Positions 22,694 through 35,945 of a stretch of 64,000 nt of DNA are shown here, piece by piece. The notes beneath the pieces were generated by a model that was given only the letters and a program-made list of their open reading frames with translations, did no database searches and was not told the origin of the DNA. A program made the position numbers and the translations under genes. The stretch spans positions 2,976,001 to 3,040,000 of the forward strand of contig OZ234501.1 in assembly GCA_965153455.1 (NCBI GenBank), in the 5' to 3' direction. This stretch comes from Sphagnum compactum. Lineage: Eukaryota; Bryophyta; Sphagnopsida; Sphagnales. Numbering within the stretch: the stretch's first letter is position 1; every line of letters starts with the position of its first letter.

Positions 22694-24664
22694 ATGGCTT
22701 GCGAGACAGGGAGGCGGATGCTTTTAGCTCAGTTGGTGAGGCAATGGCAACAGTGCAGAGGGATTACTTACATGCCGCGACCTGGAGATGGGAATCCTCG
22801 AGCTGTGACTTTGATCCCCGGAGATGGGATTGGGCCGTTGGTGACAGGAGCGGTGGTGCAGGTGATGAAGGCAATGCACGCGCCTGTGTATTTCGAGGAG
22901 TATGAGGTTTCCGGGAAGATGGACAAGGTGCCTGTAGAGGTGATGGATTCCATCAGGCACAATAAGGTGTGTCTCAAGGGAGGATTGGCCACGCCTGTGG
23001 GTGGCGGTGTCAGCTCGCTCAACGTGCAATTGCGGAAGGAGTTGGATTTGTATGCCTCGTTGGTCCATTGTTTCAACTTGCCTGGGTTGAAATCACGGCA
23101 TGAGAACGTTAACATTGTGGTGATCCGTGAGAATACGGAGGGCGAGTACTCTGGCCTCGAGCATGAAGTGGTGCCAGGCGTTGTGGAGAGCCTTAAGGTA
23201 CTACTTTCAGATGAAGGTTTTAGCATCCATGTTACGTGAGTGTGACGATGGCAGTCTTGTCAGTACTCTGCCTTGAGCTAAAATCTTCTTCAGACCACTG
23301 CAAATCTTGACCACTTCTGCAAGTGGTACAGCACCAGGGTCCTATGGTTTGTTGTGTGATCAATGGTTATGTGTAACAAGATCAGCAAGTCTCTGACACT
23401 GGGGGAACTTGGGGTAGGTGATTACCAAGTTTTGCTCGGAACGCATTGCAAAGTATGCATTTGAATATGCCTACCTCAATAACCGCAAGACAGTGACTGC
23501 TGTGCACAAGGCCAACATCATGAAACTGGCTGATGGCCTTTTCCTGGAGTCTTGTCGGGAGGTGGCTAAGAAGTACCCAGTTATAAAGTACAATGAAGTC
23601 ATTGTTGACAATTGTTGTATGCAGCTGGTGTCAAAGCCACAGCAATTTGATGTGATGGTAATGGTCACGACTTTCTCTCATGCCCTCAATTTCTCACTTA
23701 CTGTAAGTGCTCTCATGTTTCTCATCTGCGTGGTGCTGCACCCATCACCCATCCTGCCAATGCTTGATAACTAGGGTATTGGTTGGTGATTGCAGGTGAC
23801 ACCTAATCTCTATGGGACTTTAGTGGCCAACACTGCAGCTGGTATTGCTGGTGGTACTGGTGTCATGCCAGGAGGTATAGAGATGAGTTGGATGAAAATA
23901 CCGTCAAATTGAAGCAATTGACTAGTCATGTCAAATGTGCCTTGACAAAAAGTTTTCCTTTTCCGTAGCATACTAGTCTTAGACCGGAGCTACCGATTGG
24001 AAATTTCGCTATTATGATCACACATTTACTCATTTTCTTCACTTTAATTGGTATGGATCTTTGAAACTCAAATTATGTTTCACTATTGGTAGGGTACTAG
24101 AGGGATATCTAGACACTTGGGAAGGATGAATGTGAAGAGGAAAGAAGAAAACAAAAAATCAAATTTACGAGAATGTCGGTTGGTTGGTTGGCATTAGTCC
24201 CACACATGGATGGTGTGACCCAAGATTTTGTTTTTGTGTAATGTTAGCTTGGGTGACAAGGCAAGGGATTTCTCCCATTGGACACAGAGCTCACAAGTTA
24301 TGTTACATGGCTATGTTATAGTGTTCTTTGACCAGGTGATGTCAAAAGAGATCCCACTTTGATTGAGCAGCTAATTTGTGTATGTGCAGGGAATGTGGGT
24401 GCTCAGCATGCAGTCTTTGAGCAGGGAGCTTCAGCAGGGAATGTTGGAAATGAGAAACTTGTACAAGGACGTACTGCAAACCCCACTGCATTGCTGTTGT
24501 CTTCAGCTATGATGTTGCGACACCTTCAGTTTCCATCATTCGCAGATCGACTGGAGCAAGCAGTGCTGAGTGTGTTAGCAGAGGGCACTTTCCGCACAAA
24601 AGACCTCGGTGGCACCAGTAGCACTCAGGACATAGTTGATGCTGTGATCCAGAAACTAGGCTAA
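22694..24664 (+). CDS. NAD-dependent isocitrate dehydrogenase, regulatory subunit (mitochondrial)
   Basis: Four exons: 22694-23197, 23418-23657, 23796-23874 and 24390-24664, 365 residues, close to the plant family's roughly 367. The N-terminus is Arg-rich and lacks acidic residues after position 4 ([17 protein letters not shown]), as expected for a mitochondrial targeting peptide. It then enters [20 protein letters not shown]. Key blocks are [62 protein letters not shown] and [19 protein letters not shown], ending with [18 protein letters not shown]. The pattern matches regulatory rather than catalytic subunits. The enzyme oxidises isocitrate to 2-oxoglutarate in the TCA cycle as a heteromer. 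The start at 22694 was chosen over 22640 and 22718 because it gives a compact presequence and has G at +4 (ATGGCT). The acceptor before exon 2 is purine-rich. Confidence 0.92.
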
Positions 24665-26980
24665 AACTCTCTTCACTTTGTTTGGGGCTACAATTTCATG
24701 CCCCACTGTTGGCAACTAGTGCTGGCCTTAGCAAGGTCATTGCTAATAATGTGTTTTGACCATGGAGCTGAGTGTAATGAGTGAGCTTCTGGAAACTCAA
24801 ATTCCTCCAGGCTCCCTCTTTGGCTGGAGTGTCTGGAAAGCCTTGGAGATGCAGGCTGCTAGAGAATGGTATTCAAAGCTTAGGAACAATATTAAACTGT
24901 CAGACTTGTCAGTGCTGTTAACCAAAGCACTCATGCAAAGCTGCAGAGTAAGCGCACTGCTGATGCAGATTTGTGAGACAACCAATCCCCAAATCAAGAG
25001 AATAAATCGATCTCAAAGTACAATCAGCTTTCACAATGACTGTTGTGATTAGTAACATAGAGGGTGCTGCTTTTTTTTGCGTCTTTGACAAAGGCAAAGC
25101 AATATGCTGTATACTATGTGTGTGAAGTAGGTGAATTTGTGGTCAAGGAGGAGCTGGTGTGTAATCCATGGGTTTGGTGAATTGTGATGAAGAAGGCCCC
25201 AATCCACTACACTGATGCTTTAAAAGAAAGCAGAGGTGCTTCAGAAAGAGGAAAATGAATTGGAAGAGGAAATGTTTCTTGTCAAGAGAAAGACCTTTAA
25301 GAATTGCCACTGGTACAATGGCCTTAGCTAGCAATGGAAAATGCCCAATTTTTGAAGCAAGTGCAACTGGCCCAAGTATTGCTAGTTGTGCTAAAGCAAA
25401 ATCCTCCACTAAAAAGAGCTCAAAACAATCTGGACATCTCTCAGGGTTCATGGTTGACACCTGCCAGCCCAAGAATATTGAACCCTATCCCAAAATTAAC
25501 TCATTGCAAGGTGTGTGCAAAAAATTGACATGATGGTCTGAGAAGCTTCATCTCCGACCAATTTCAACTAATCAACAGCAAATCTAATTTGCAATTTAAG
25601 ATCTGTTCTCTAGAACATGACCTCAATAGAGGGTACTGTGCCCCGATGATACTTGCCTGATGAGTGTATCACTCCATCATGCCTTGACATTGGCAAAACT
25701 CTACACAGATTTGGTTCTTGTAAGGTTAAATTGACATGAGTCCAGCCTCCATACAAATTGCAAAGCCACTAAAGTGATGGACATGTGTTCAATGAAACAT
25801 GACCTCCTCATTGACATAGATGTGTAGCAACCAAAGCAAAAGAAAACACATAGGACAAGTGAGGAGGTGAGGAGAGAAGAGGATGATAAAAATGGAAAAT
25901 CATGAAGAGAAGATTGTAGAGAAATCTTTCTTTTGTCACATCAACATATAGGTCTAACATTGAGATGCCTCTATTCACCAAGGGTGTCTTCATCTCCTTC
26001 TTCCTATGAAGGAGAATGACCCAAATGTCATCCTATTCTTTCATGTCCACAAAAGGGTTCTCGGCTTTGATAACTGGCCTTGCAAACCTGAATCTGCAGC
26101 AGGATGAGAAACTGAGTTGCACTTTGAATGGTCTGGCTGGGAGAACATAGTTTGGGTGAGCTCTATTAAATGCACTCGCCACAATAGCCATCAGCTTTGA
26201 TCAAATTTATGCTACCAGGTCTGGCTGTTAATCCCTTGATTAGGAATTGTGAAGGACATCAAAGCAAGAACTTGAACTGAACATGAAACTAAGTCAGCCT
26301 CTTTCATGCTGTGTTTTAATGAACCTGTTGTCAGTTTCAGAAGAGAGAATGGCTGATCTAACAACAGGTTTCCATGAGCTTTAGGCTTTGTGCTTTTGCC
26401 TGTTGTTCTTGGTTCTATAAAGACTTCAGAACTTACACTTTTTTGGAACTTAATTGTTTGCCAAGTCACGTCCCTCTTCATTGCATGCAGAAGTTGAAAT
26501 CATATCTGTTTTGTGTACAGCATCCTTTATACCATAAAACTAACCATGAAAAGCACTGGATAACCATTGAGGTAATATACAATCTCTGTCCTCTATGCCA
26601 CAAAATGGACATGAAAGGACAAAAATAATGGTTTTAAATCTTTGCAAATCAGGTAGATGGTCATTTGTTGCCAAGTCCCTGATATGTCTACAGATCTGGA
26701 ATCACTTTTTCACTTCTATACAATTTCTTGAGGAATCATGTCAATCCACTGGATTTTGTGATTGCAATTGCTGAATGTGTACATAAAACAATATCCATAT
26801 CATTATCCTACACCCATGAAACAACATCGCATGGTTTCGTCTCATTCTCAGCTCAATCCTTCATCCTTCATCCAGTTGATCACTTGCCACTGTGTGGTTT
26901 CAGTTCCAGTCTTTTAGTGTCATGGAGTGCAAAACCAATCCACTGTAGGCTCCCCATAAAATGTGCTTCCAGCTATGTTG
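24665..26980. other. Intergenic stretch after isocitrate dehydrogenase
   Basis: Contains the 3' UTR of the dehydrogenase and then sequence with no recognisable family. Overlapping frames on both strands at 25143-25533 look like chance. No RNA gene or transposon end was identified. Confidence 0.5.
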
Positions 26981-27453
26981 ATTCTTCAGACGTCCAGAGC
27001 CTACTTTGGCTGAATTGTTCAGCTTCCCAACAGTGCAACCAACTTCTCTATGAGGTGGATTTCTTTGTGGCATGTTGGTACAGATTAAGCTTTAACAATA
27101 AGTCTGGCTTGAAAGATTGATCTACCGCAATCTACATCCTCAAAATCCAAACATATTATTTCTCAGCTGCTCACAACGCCTGCTGTTGGAAATTTCAGCT
27201 GGTGCACACAATTACCTGCAAGCCTATGTATCTAATAAGATTATGAAATAAGCAAAATGAACTCTGGCCAACACCACACCACTGCTAAAACAAACTGCAA
27301 TATTCTCAATCAAAGACTACAAAAATAGAAATGCAGATGCATTACATGGCATCCAAGCAGACAAGAGAGACTATCAAAGCCCACAATTGTGTGCTTCCCC
27401 AGCATTGAAATTGACACTACTACCAACAGGAAGAGGAGAAATCTCACAAGTTC

Positions 27454-30400
27454 CTATGCCAGCATGCTAAAAAAGTTGTTTGCATACTGCATTGGTCTCA
27501 CATTTGGATGCCACTGCAACCACCAAGCAAGCAAGGAAAATAAGACACCAATCTCATGTATAATACTGCCCCATGCTCAATGTACCCTTACGAGGCAAGT
27601 GACATCATTGTCAAATGTGAAGCACATGCAGAAAACAAGTTAGAAAACACAAACAGCACTGCTAACATGCTATCATCAAACTAAAATTTTCTTGGTGCCA
27701 CAGTAGAGGAATGCATTAACCCATTGCAATTACACTCACAGCAGACAAGTAAATTGATCTCTCTATAAAAAGCTCAATTTATATCCAGAAACAGAGTGCA
27801 GCAAGCTTACCACTGCATTGAATTTTGTGAACTCAGGCCTGAGCCCAGGAGCTTTAAAGCGTATGAAGGCTCCTTTGTTCCCCATCTGTACAAGGGAGCA
27901 TGAAGTTTAAAGACGTGTTCCCAATTGAAGAGAAGTGAAAAATGCAGAATCTTTATAGGTACATAACAGCAGCATGCGAAGTACATAGCCATACCTGGTC
28001 ACAGTAGTTTGGGGCAGAGAAAACTGTAATGAGCTTGCCATCGTGGTCTTCTTCATAACCTTCATCCTTGACCTCATGAGACCGCACCACTAGTTCTGTT
28101 ACACCCAAATCCCAATAAGCTAAATCCATCATCTGTGACACTTCTACATGCTCAAAATAAAGGCTCAGACTCAGGGTTTGTTTCAAGCTCACTCTGGACA
28201 AGGGAAACCAGTATATGCAATTAGTGAAGCATTTGGCTGCAACACTGAAAATATTTGATGACATTACCAAAAACAAAAACATGTAACTGAAGAGAAAAGA
28301 GTCTCAAGCAAAGGCTCCACCTAGATTATTCTCTTGCAGGAAGCGATGGGTAACATCTGACCCAAACGCAACCCCTACACCACGCTTGCTTGGGGCACGG
28401 CCCACGCCTGAATGTGGATCACTCCATAACAGCTCACACATTAAACCTGATAACCACCACAACATTCTCATAATGTCAATGCAAAGCTCTCTCAAAAAGA
28501 TAAAGGATCACTGTGAATTCAGAAAGCAATTTAACTGAGAACAAGTCCAGTCCCTGAGGACCATGACTGTTCTGTACAGAATTTCCTCTAAACCTTGAAG
28601 ACCAGTGTATGCCACTGTTGATTACAATGTGGTGCAGACAGAACTGCAGACTCAGACTGACACTACATCCATGTACATCCAACTGAAGATCTTTCAAATC
28701 ACACATGTGGCATCTGGGATGCCAAGCTGCTGCAAATCCACTCTCACTGTAGACTACTGGAGAACTCTGCAAGACATTTTGAAGAACTGAATTGCACCTA
28801 AATTCTCATATGAGGCTCAAGTATCAGAGGTGAATAAGCATGGTTTAAAAAGAGACATGTGTTCAATGCATTGATTAAAATTCATTGATAGGGAGCTGGA
28901 AAATACCCCAATGGAGACCCAAATATGAGAAACCATACCTTCATCTGGCGGCTCTTGGAAGCGGTCAATGGCCCGGATATCTGAAAGCTTGACATCATCA
29001 CTGCTGAACAAACCTCCATGGACTACAAATATTTTCTCATTCAAAACATTTGCAAGAGGCAGGCAACAAAAGACCTCTGCAAAAAGGTCTGCCATAGTCT
29101 CATTGAATTTTGCTTTGACTTCACCATCAAACCCATAGATCTTATTCATGCTTTTGCTCTCATGATTCCCCCTGGAAAGGTAGAGTCCTGTGACCAAAGG
29201 TGACATCAGAAACTTGACATGCTTTGACCAACATCGGTCTCACTCCATTGTGCCATATCATTTCCGAGATAATCACCTACTCTGATGAAGAGTTCAAAAC
29301 ATGTTCCTTCAGATTGTTTTGAAGATTACATTTTTGCATGGTGAAATATATTTGAGTTTCCATAATTTAAATGTTTAACTTAGTGGAGCTTGAGGGCCCA
29401 TAGTCAAACTGGTATCCTACAACGTACTCCACTTCAACCACTCTGCCTTTCTTTGGATGGACTCATAAATGTCCATTTAGTGCAAACTCAGCAGCACCAC
29501 ATTAAATTTTTCTATACCTTGCCTCTGCAAAGAACTTATGGTAAGGAACCTGTAAACCAGTTGCATACTATGGTCCCAGAAGGAATAGCTACTCCTGCTT
29601 CCACCATTCAGATAACAAATAATGAAGGACAAGCTACATTGTGCAGTTAACATGACTAGTAAGTTATAGTTCACAAGGCTTTTCAGCATGTGCATCATAT
29701 GTTGTAATAGAGGCTACTGAAACATCCTCAGAAGTGCTTCTGCAGAATATCATTCAAGTAACTGAAGGCAATTGAGAGATGACCTGAGAGACTAGAGAGA
29801 TTTCAGATCTGACAAAATCTCAGCAAAAAGGAAAGAGAGGGACCCAACCTTCAAGAACAAACAGAAAAACAGAGTGACAGTTTGTACAACAGTGTAAGTC
29901 ACACAAGCAATCAGAGACCTTCAATAGCAACATGCACAGTATTGACCAGCTACCAAAACATCCCAACTGATTCCATCAGCTCCAGATAGTAGGTGAGGGT
30001 CAGTGTCATGCATTAACCAACAGTCCCAATACAGACAATAAAGGGAAAACTCAACCATGCTCCCTGAAAGGCATTCAGCCAAAATCTATGGTCAATAAAA
30101 CATTCAGCCTAAAGAGTAAAAGCTTGATCCCATGCATGGATGATGACATCAATATAGGACTAACAAACGAAATGAAAAGTGTGTTGCACCTTACCAGTAG
30201 GGTAGAGGCACTTGAAGGCAAAAAGAGTCATGATGACTTCGACAGAGAAAGAGCCACGGTCAACAAAGTCGCCATTGAACAGATAGGGATTATCATTGGA
30301 TGGGAGACCATTCAGCTCGAAAATATTTAGCAAGTCAAAGTACTGCATCATCAAATCAAGTCATGTTACCACATAATTTGCTACATTTTAACAAAAACAG

Positions 30401-32935
30401 CACTGCCAGAGAACATTGCCAACATGAGCCTACAGGATATACCTGGCCATGGATATCCCCACATACAGTGAAGTGGCAATGGTCTGGAATTGTTATGTCA
30501 ACAAGTGTGGGTGATGCCAATAGCAGCTCCCGAGTTTGCAGGAGTATTTGAAATGCATATCTGACATGAAAACCTTTCTGGCTTAGATTCCTCTGCCAGC
30601 CTAAAGACTAGATGCATTATACTTACAAAAAACACCTGAAGATTTAAACACTAATACAGAAAATATGCTGTATGGATGTACAGTCAAAGCTGTGGAAGGT
30701 CTACCTTTTGTGTACACTGCGCTGGTTTTTGAAGTCGTCCATCATTTTCTTCACGAACTCAAATGTGATGTTATCACCCTCTAGTCTGGCCCCTTGGTAT
30801 GAATCTTCAACCTCTGTCCAGACGACCAACATTTGTTAATGTCTCCACAAGTAACTGTTCAAGTCAAAATGAACAGACAACAGGATAATAAGGTTATCAA
30901 AGTTCCACATCTGACAACATATCAGCAAGATAATAGACCAAACCCAACCCCAAGAACTGAGAAAACTAAAATAAATGTTAACAAGGAGCATGTCAAATGA
31001 AAGAATTAGAGCAGTATTCCAGGAGATGCTGTTAACATATGTTAAAGACAACAAAAGATTGCAATCACTAGCACATAATCAGAAATAAGTGTTGCTGATT
31101 TCAAGGTTGAGATGCCTGAGATTGACCAAGTACTTGGACAGAGGCATTTCAGTGATGAAGAAGCACAAAAGGAAATAATAACTCCCATGAGTATTGATGA
31201 AATTCCATACTCACAATTAAAGGTAACCAATCCAGGTGAAAGGCTTTTCCTAGAAGTCAAAGAAGAACTTCAGATAAGAACAGTGAACGAAGAAATACAC
31301 TGCAGGGCAGAACTACTTTGAGATGAACCATTAAACTAGCAATATGAACCGAAGACAGTGACAATTAACATTACCATCTATTTTCATGACTTTTCTATCA
31401 CAACTTACCCACTGACTTCATCTGCTCTCTACAGCAGTTAGGTGAATGAACTAGGGCTAATCTCAGAAGCACAGCACGCCTGGTGCTGGGAGCAAAAAAT
31501 GCTTCAAAAATTCAAACCCATAGAAAAAGAGAGAGATTTGCTAAAAAGACAGCACAATTAGTACCCATAGGGATTCCAATAATTTGTCAATAAGCAAAAT
31601 GACAAAAAGTAATGAACAGATTATCCATCAAAAGCTCTAACCAAATGACAGAGTCTAACACTTCCAAAACTTTGAGACAAAACAGAACTATCTCTTGTTT
31701 ATTCTTAAACCATAAAGAAATGAAATTAAGAACCATCTAAAGATTGATCATCTTTGACTGGAGAAGCCACAAATAACTGATACCTCTCAATGTATTCCCA
31801 GAAAATTACAGCCAACAAAATTTACCTATAGAATGGAAGTCCAGTGACTCAGCAACTGAGTGTCGGTCATGCTCCTCCATAGCAATTGCTTCTTCAAACC
31901 TGATTTTTGTAACTGCCTTCTCACACTCTCTAAGTTTCTTCACTGCATCTGGGTCCTTAGGCACAATCCTCTGGACCTGCCGGTCAAATCAATCATACAC
32001 ATGAGAAGCAAGTTGCTTCAAGGTTTATGGTGGGCAAGACCTGTGGATATGGTGAGTACCAGGTCCAGTTATCCCAAAAGCCTTTTGAATCCAGTGCTGC
32101 ATTTAAAGATAATATTTTGTTCTTTCCAGAAGTGTAATGGACCCAAACTAGGTATAATGGACACAATATAATAGCACTAGTACCTGCCGGAAGTCTTTCA
32201 GAGCATCCTTGAACTTGCCCATTGCTAAGTATGCAGCCCCTCGTCTATAGTATCCCTGTGCAAGTTGTATGCCATTATAGCTTAGTTATATGCAAAGGAT
32301 ACACTGGTAACAATGTCTAGTTCAAACACCATCTCCTCTCTGACCACCTTGGCAGCCATTCTGCCATAATACAAAGATGACCACAACAAGTTCCATGAGG
32401 TAACACGTGAGCTACCTTGACATAGGTGGGAGAGATTGTAATTGCCTTTGTGGCATCCTCAACTGCACTCCCATATTCTTCCATTTTGGTATGTGCAAAT
32501 GCCCGATTAGCCCAATAGACTGCATTGTCAGTATTGAGGATTATAGCTTGGCTGTAGAGTTCTATTGCTGCGGCAAATCTGTGGGCTGCATAAACAACTA
32601 CCAAAATTTATTAGCTTCTAAGCTGGTACAAATGCACCAACACTCAGCCTATACCCTAATAGCTGAAGCAGAAAATAACAAAAACTATGAAGCCTACAAT
32701 CTACATGAGTAGACTGATTTGATAAGAGACTCTCTCAATCAATACACACAAGACCTTGATTACTGAAAGTGGCTCTCAAATTTTATCACAATTCAAACAT
32801 TTCTTTGTTAAGTTACTCAAGAAGAAGCAGAATGTTTTTGAGCTGACCTTGAAAGGCAGCATTGGCTGCAGCCTTCAACTCTTCAGCTTTGTCAGTGTCA
32901 GGTGTTGATGTTTGATGCATGGCTACAGTAGCCAT
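27454..32935 (-). CDS. PP5: Serine/threonine protein phosphatase 5, copy A
   Basis: Twelve exons on minus: 32935-32848, 32585-32416, 32255-32184, 31976-31826, 30813-30705, 30560-30443, 30342-30195, 29187-28939, 28446-28321, 28095-27995, 27885-27811 and 27513-27454. They give 488 residues, near the usual 480-500. The N-terminal third is a TPR domain ([14 protein letters not shown].., [38 protein letters not shown]) that in this family binds HSP90 and holds the enzyme inactive. The PPP catalytic domain has GDIHGQ, GDFVDRG, RGNHES, HGG, RSHEV and SAPNYC, so the two-metal site is complete. It ends [16 protein letters not shown]5 dephosphorylates HSP90 clients; Arabidopsis PP5 also acts on phytochromes. 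It diverges head-to-head from copy B. Differences from B include HRF/NRF in TPR1, DHCHF/DHGHF before GDIHG, and [14 protein letters not shown]. Confidence 0.95.
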
Positions 32936-34692
32936 GACGTGTATGGCTGATTAGTGGTGTACAGCTTCCTTTCCTCTTGTAGCTTGGGTTGAGGCAAAAT
33001 ATTTCAGGTTCTTGAAGGCATCTAAATAACATCAACTCTGTACCTCTCAGCTTGAATTGTCACACAGGGTCTGAAGCTTGCAGATAGCACACCTCCATGG
33101 CCAATTCTGAAAGTTTGGCTTTGGTTCTGCTCATATAGGCACTTCTACTGAACTATCTTCATGAGCCAAACAGAAAAGATAACACAATATTCTGGAAATG
33201 CCTCTGAACCTTAGCCCTTGAGGAGGCTGATCTCGCCAGACCCAACTGGGAGTTTTTCTCTAGTGCCAGATACTTAGAATTAAGTTCTTCTAAATCAGCT
33301 GTTCTGAAGCCATTAATGGCAGGCATCATATGTTAAAACCACTCCAACTAACAATATGTGTATGAACTCAAACACTGTATAGGCTGCCAGCCAGGTGAAT
33401 AAGCAGTAAGAAACCGTTACAATGTTGGAAGGCCTGCAAAAAAATCAACAATTCAGTAAGTTAGATAGTGACATACTCCCATAGGATCTGCCAGTTCCAT
33501 GGTCCCATGACATAATCACTGAGATTGCAGAAGAAACTCCACAACAACACTTTGAAAGGTAGCATGACAATCAGTGCAGTTGTAACCTTCTGAGTGTCAC
33601 TCAGAAAGTGTCAGACCGTCAACTTCATCATGAAAAGGAGTGATGAGATGCCATGGCTCCCATTGATTGATCAGCTCCCAGTCGTGCATGTAAATAAATA
33701 TTCAACAATCTGCCCAAAATTTCAGGCAAACTGTTATACAAAGATCTAAATCCTGAGTTTCTGTTGAACTTCCAGAAGGACCTGAAAGATTCAGTGATGA
33801 TGTTGGCTAGCACTAAAGAGACATTGCTATTCATCCTCATTCAAGCTCCAACAAGCTTGTGATGGTAAGCTTTAATTCATTTTAGGTTGTCCCTCTGAAA
33901 CCAAGCATCTAAGCCTAAGGCATAGCAAGGCCTACATGGAAGATAGTGATGGGTCTTGATTACCCTAAACATATTTTATAAGCACATCACTTCTGCCTAC
34001 TTAGATGCAGAACATTTATTAAAACCATTGCTAAACATATGTATGAGATTGCAGAGAGAACCACAAAACAAAAATTTGAAGGTAACGTGACAGTGAGTGG
34101 CCCCAAGAAACCAGACAACAACCAGCAGCAATTCATCAAACCACACATTGCAGATATTAAACTTAGATAAACCACAACCCAACCTGAACTCTCCTGGAGG
34201 CCAAGAGGTTGTGTATTTAAGGTGGAATTTTGAAACCTAAATCCAGTGCCAGTGGGAGTGTGAATTTGCTTAGACGAGATGCTTAGCAGGTCAGATGAAT
34301 ATCTGTAGACACAAGTCTCACGCAGTAGACAGCAGCCGAATTAGATGGGATACCTAACAAAAGGGGGAACTCTACATAACACGGCGACCTCTTTTCTCAA
34401 AGGTAAGAGCTGCGTAATACTCTTATCGGATGAAACCCTTTCGGATGTGGGGTGGACAAGGGGACCACGAACAAACACCTAACAACACCTAAGCCATTGC
34501 AGACGCAGAAGAAAAGGGAACGTAACTGAATGAGAAAAAAACATCCGGGTACGGCCAAACCTTTGCTACAACACAATGAACTAACCGCAGCAAAATCCTC
34601 CACAAAACAGGAAATCGTAGACCTGTGCCACCTTTTTTTCTAGCTCTCTACCTTAGAACGGAAGGCCAAAACCAACTGCCAATACTTGTCAG

Positions 34693-35045
34693 CTTCTTCT
34701 TTCCCGTCAGCTTAACGACCACAAACCAAACTGCTGGCAGCAGCAACAGAAAGTACCTGAATCCGAACCCAGCGCGCTCGAAACCCCAAAAAGTCTATGA
34801 GTACTCCCTCAGCTTCCTCCAGGAACTTTTAACGACCAGAAACCAAAATGCTTGGCAGCAACAGAAAATACCCGAATCCGGACCCAACACCCTCGAAACC
34901 CCAAAATCTATGAGTACTCTCCTCAACTTCTTCCGGTCACTTTGATGACCAGAAACCAAACCGCTGGCACCAACGGAAAATTATCTTCGAAGAGAGAAGA
35001 AACTTGCTCCGGCCCGCGCGCGCTCCAAACCCTAAAACCTTTGAG
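34693..35045. repeat. Leader minisatellite of PP5 copy A, about three units of 114-120 bases
   Basis: Units begin at about 34693, 34813 and 34927. On the minus (gene) strand each contains AGTACTCATAG, GGTTTCGAG, CGGATTC(A/G)GGTA, a TTTGGTTT(G/C)TGGTC-like core and a GAAGAAG(C/T)TGAGG-like end. They lie about 1.8-2.1 kb upstream of the copy A start codon, in a probable promoter or leader intron. Confidence 0.75.
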
Positions 35046-35169
35046 ACACCCAGAAGGCAGAATGGGACAGGTCTTCTAGGGTTTACATGACCTAACCATT
35101 CATTGTTCCAGATCCACATCCCTGTTCTGTAAATCCATATGCCCATTCTGCACATCACCATACATAACA

Positions 35170-35475
35170 GGCATAATGGCCTGTACTTGGCAAGTTCCAT
35201 GATTCGTAATGGTTTTTCACATGACCTATTCTGCCTTTTTTTTTTTCTGGTCCCCTTACAAGGCACAAATGGACGAGTTTTCATTAATCCACATGTCCAT
35301 TCCAGAAGATGCCCATTGTGCAAATTATGGAAACCATTATGTTATGGAATGCGCTGGGTGGGGGTACAGGCCATTTTGCCCGTTTGTTAAATTTTTTTTA
35401 ACTGGCCCCAATTCCTCAGAGGCACCTTATGGGCACAATGGCCTATAACTGGTGCGTTCCATGGTAGAAAATGTT
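35170..35475. repeat. Short repeat in both orientations at the centre of the inverted duplication
   Basis: Three copies of a motif of about 45-50 bases: GGCATAATGGCCTGTA...GTTCCATGATTCGTAATGG at 35170-35217 (+), its diverged reverse complement at 35331-35381 (-), and a second direct copy at 35431-35475 (+) beginning GGGCACAATGGCCTATA. The first two can pair into a hairpin with a loop of about 115 bases. They occupy the unduplicated spacer between the two PP5 arms. Confidence 0.65.
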
Positions 35476-35709
35476 CTATTACTTAGAAATTGGCACATTC
35501 CGTTCATGAACGTTCCCCATGTCGTAATGGTCACTTTTGTGTTCACCGCAACGCTCAGTGTAGGGTCAATTAGAACGTTAGAACCGTGAGCTTGATTCGG
35601 CGTTCCCTCCGACCTTGAGGTGGTTGTTTTCTCTCTTGCAACGGAAGAGTGAGTACACATGATTTTAGGGTTTCCATCGAGCTACTTCCGGAAGCCAGTG
35701 TCTCTCTCT

Positions 35710-35945
35710 TCCAAGCTATTCCTGTCGATGCCAGCAGTTTTGGTTTGTGGTCGTTTTACCGTGACGGGAAGAAGCTGAGGAATAATACACCAAAGATTTG
35801 TAGGGGCTTCGAGCGACCTGGGTCCAGAGAGTTCCGGACTCCAGAGAGTAAGTTTCTCCCTTGCAGAATAGTCTCTGTTGCTGGTCAGCAGTTTGGTTGT
35901 GGTCGTTAAAAGTGACGGGAAGAAGAAGCTGAGGGAGGAGTATTG
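35710..35945. repeat. Leader minisatellite of PP5 copy B, two visible units
   Basis: Two direct units of the repeat seen in the left arm: one around 35730-35810 (CAGCAGTTTTGGTTTGTGG, then TGACGGGAAGAAGCTGAGG) and one around 35886-35940 (CAGCAGTTTGGTTGTGGTCG, then TGACGGGAAGAAGAAGCTG). Copy number and spacing differ from the left arm. Confidence 0.65.

Larger units (their letters stand above)
26985..35050 (-). repeat. Left arm of large inverted duplication (PP5 copy A)
   Basis: Reverse-complement similarity to 35.7-44.0 kb runs through all 12 PP5 exons, many introns, the 5' leader and about 0.5 kb of 3' flank. Example: the flank near 27130-27200 (TGAGCAGCTGAGAAAT on minus) matches 43877-43892 (TGAGCAGCTAAGAAAT on plus). 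Introns differ by insertions and deletions, so the duplication is not very recent. The outer limit near 26985 is where similarity fades by eye. Confidence 0.88.

Noticed and set aside
31112-31321. 69-residue plus frame inside PP5 copy A
   Set aside because: It is antisense to intron 4; the mirror position in copy B does not keep it intact.
35050-35680. An unrelated third gene between the PP5 copies
   Set aside because: Frames there are short and overlap the repeats; no family pattern was seen.
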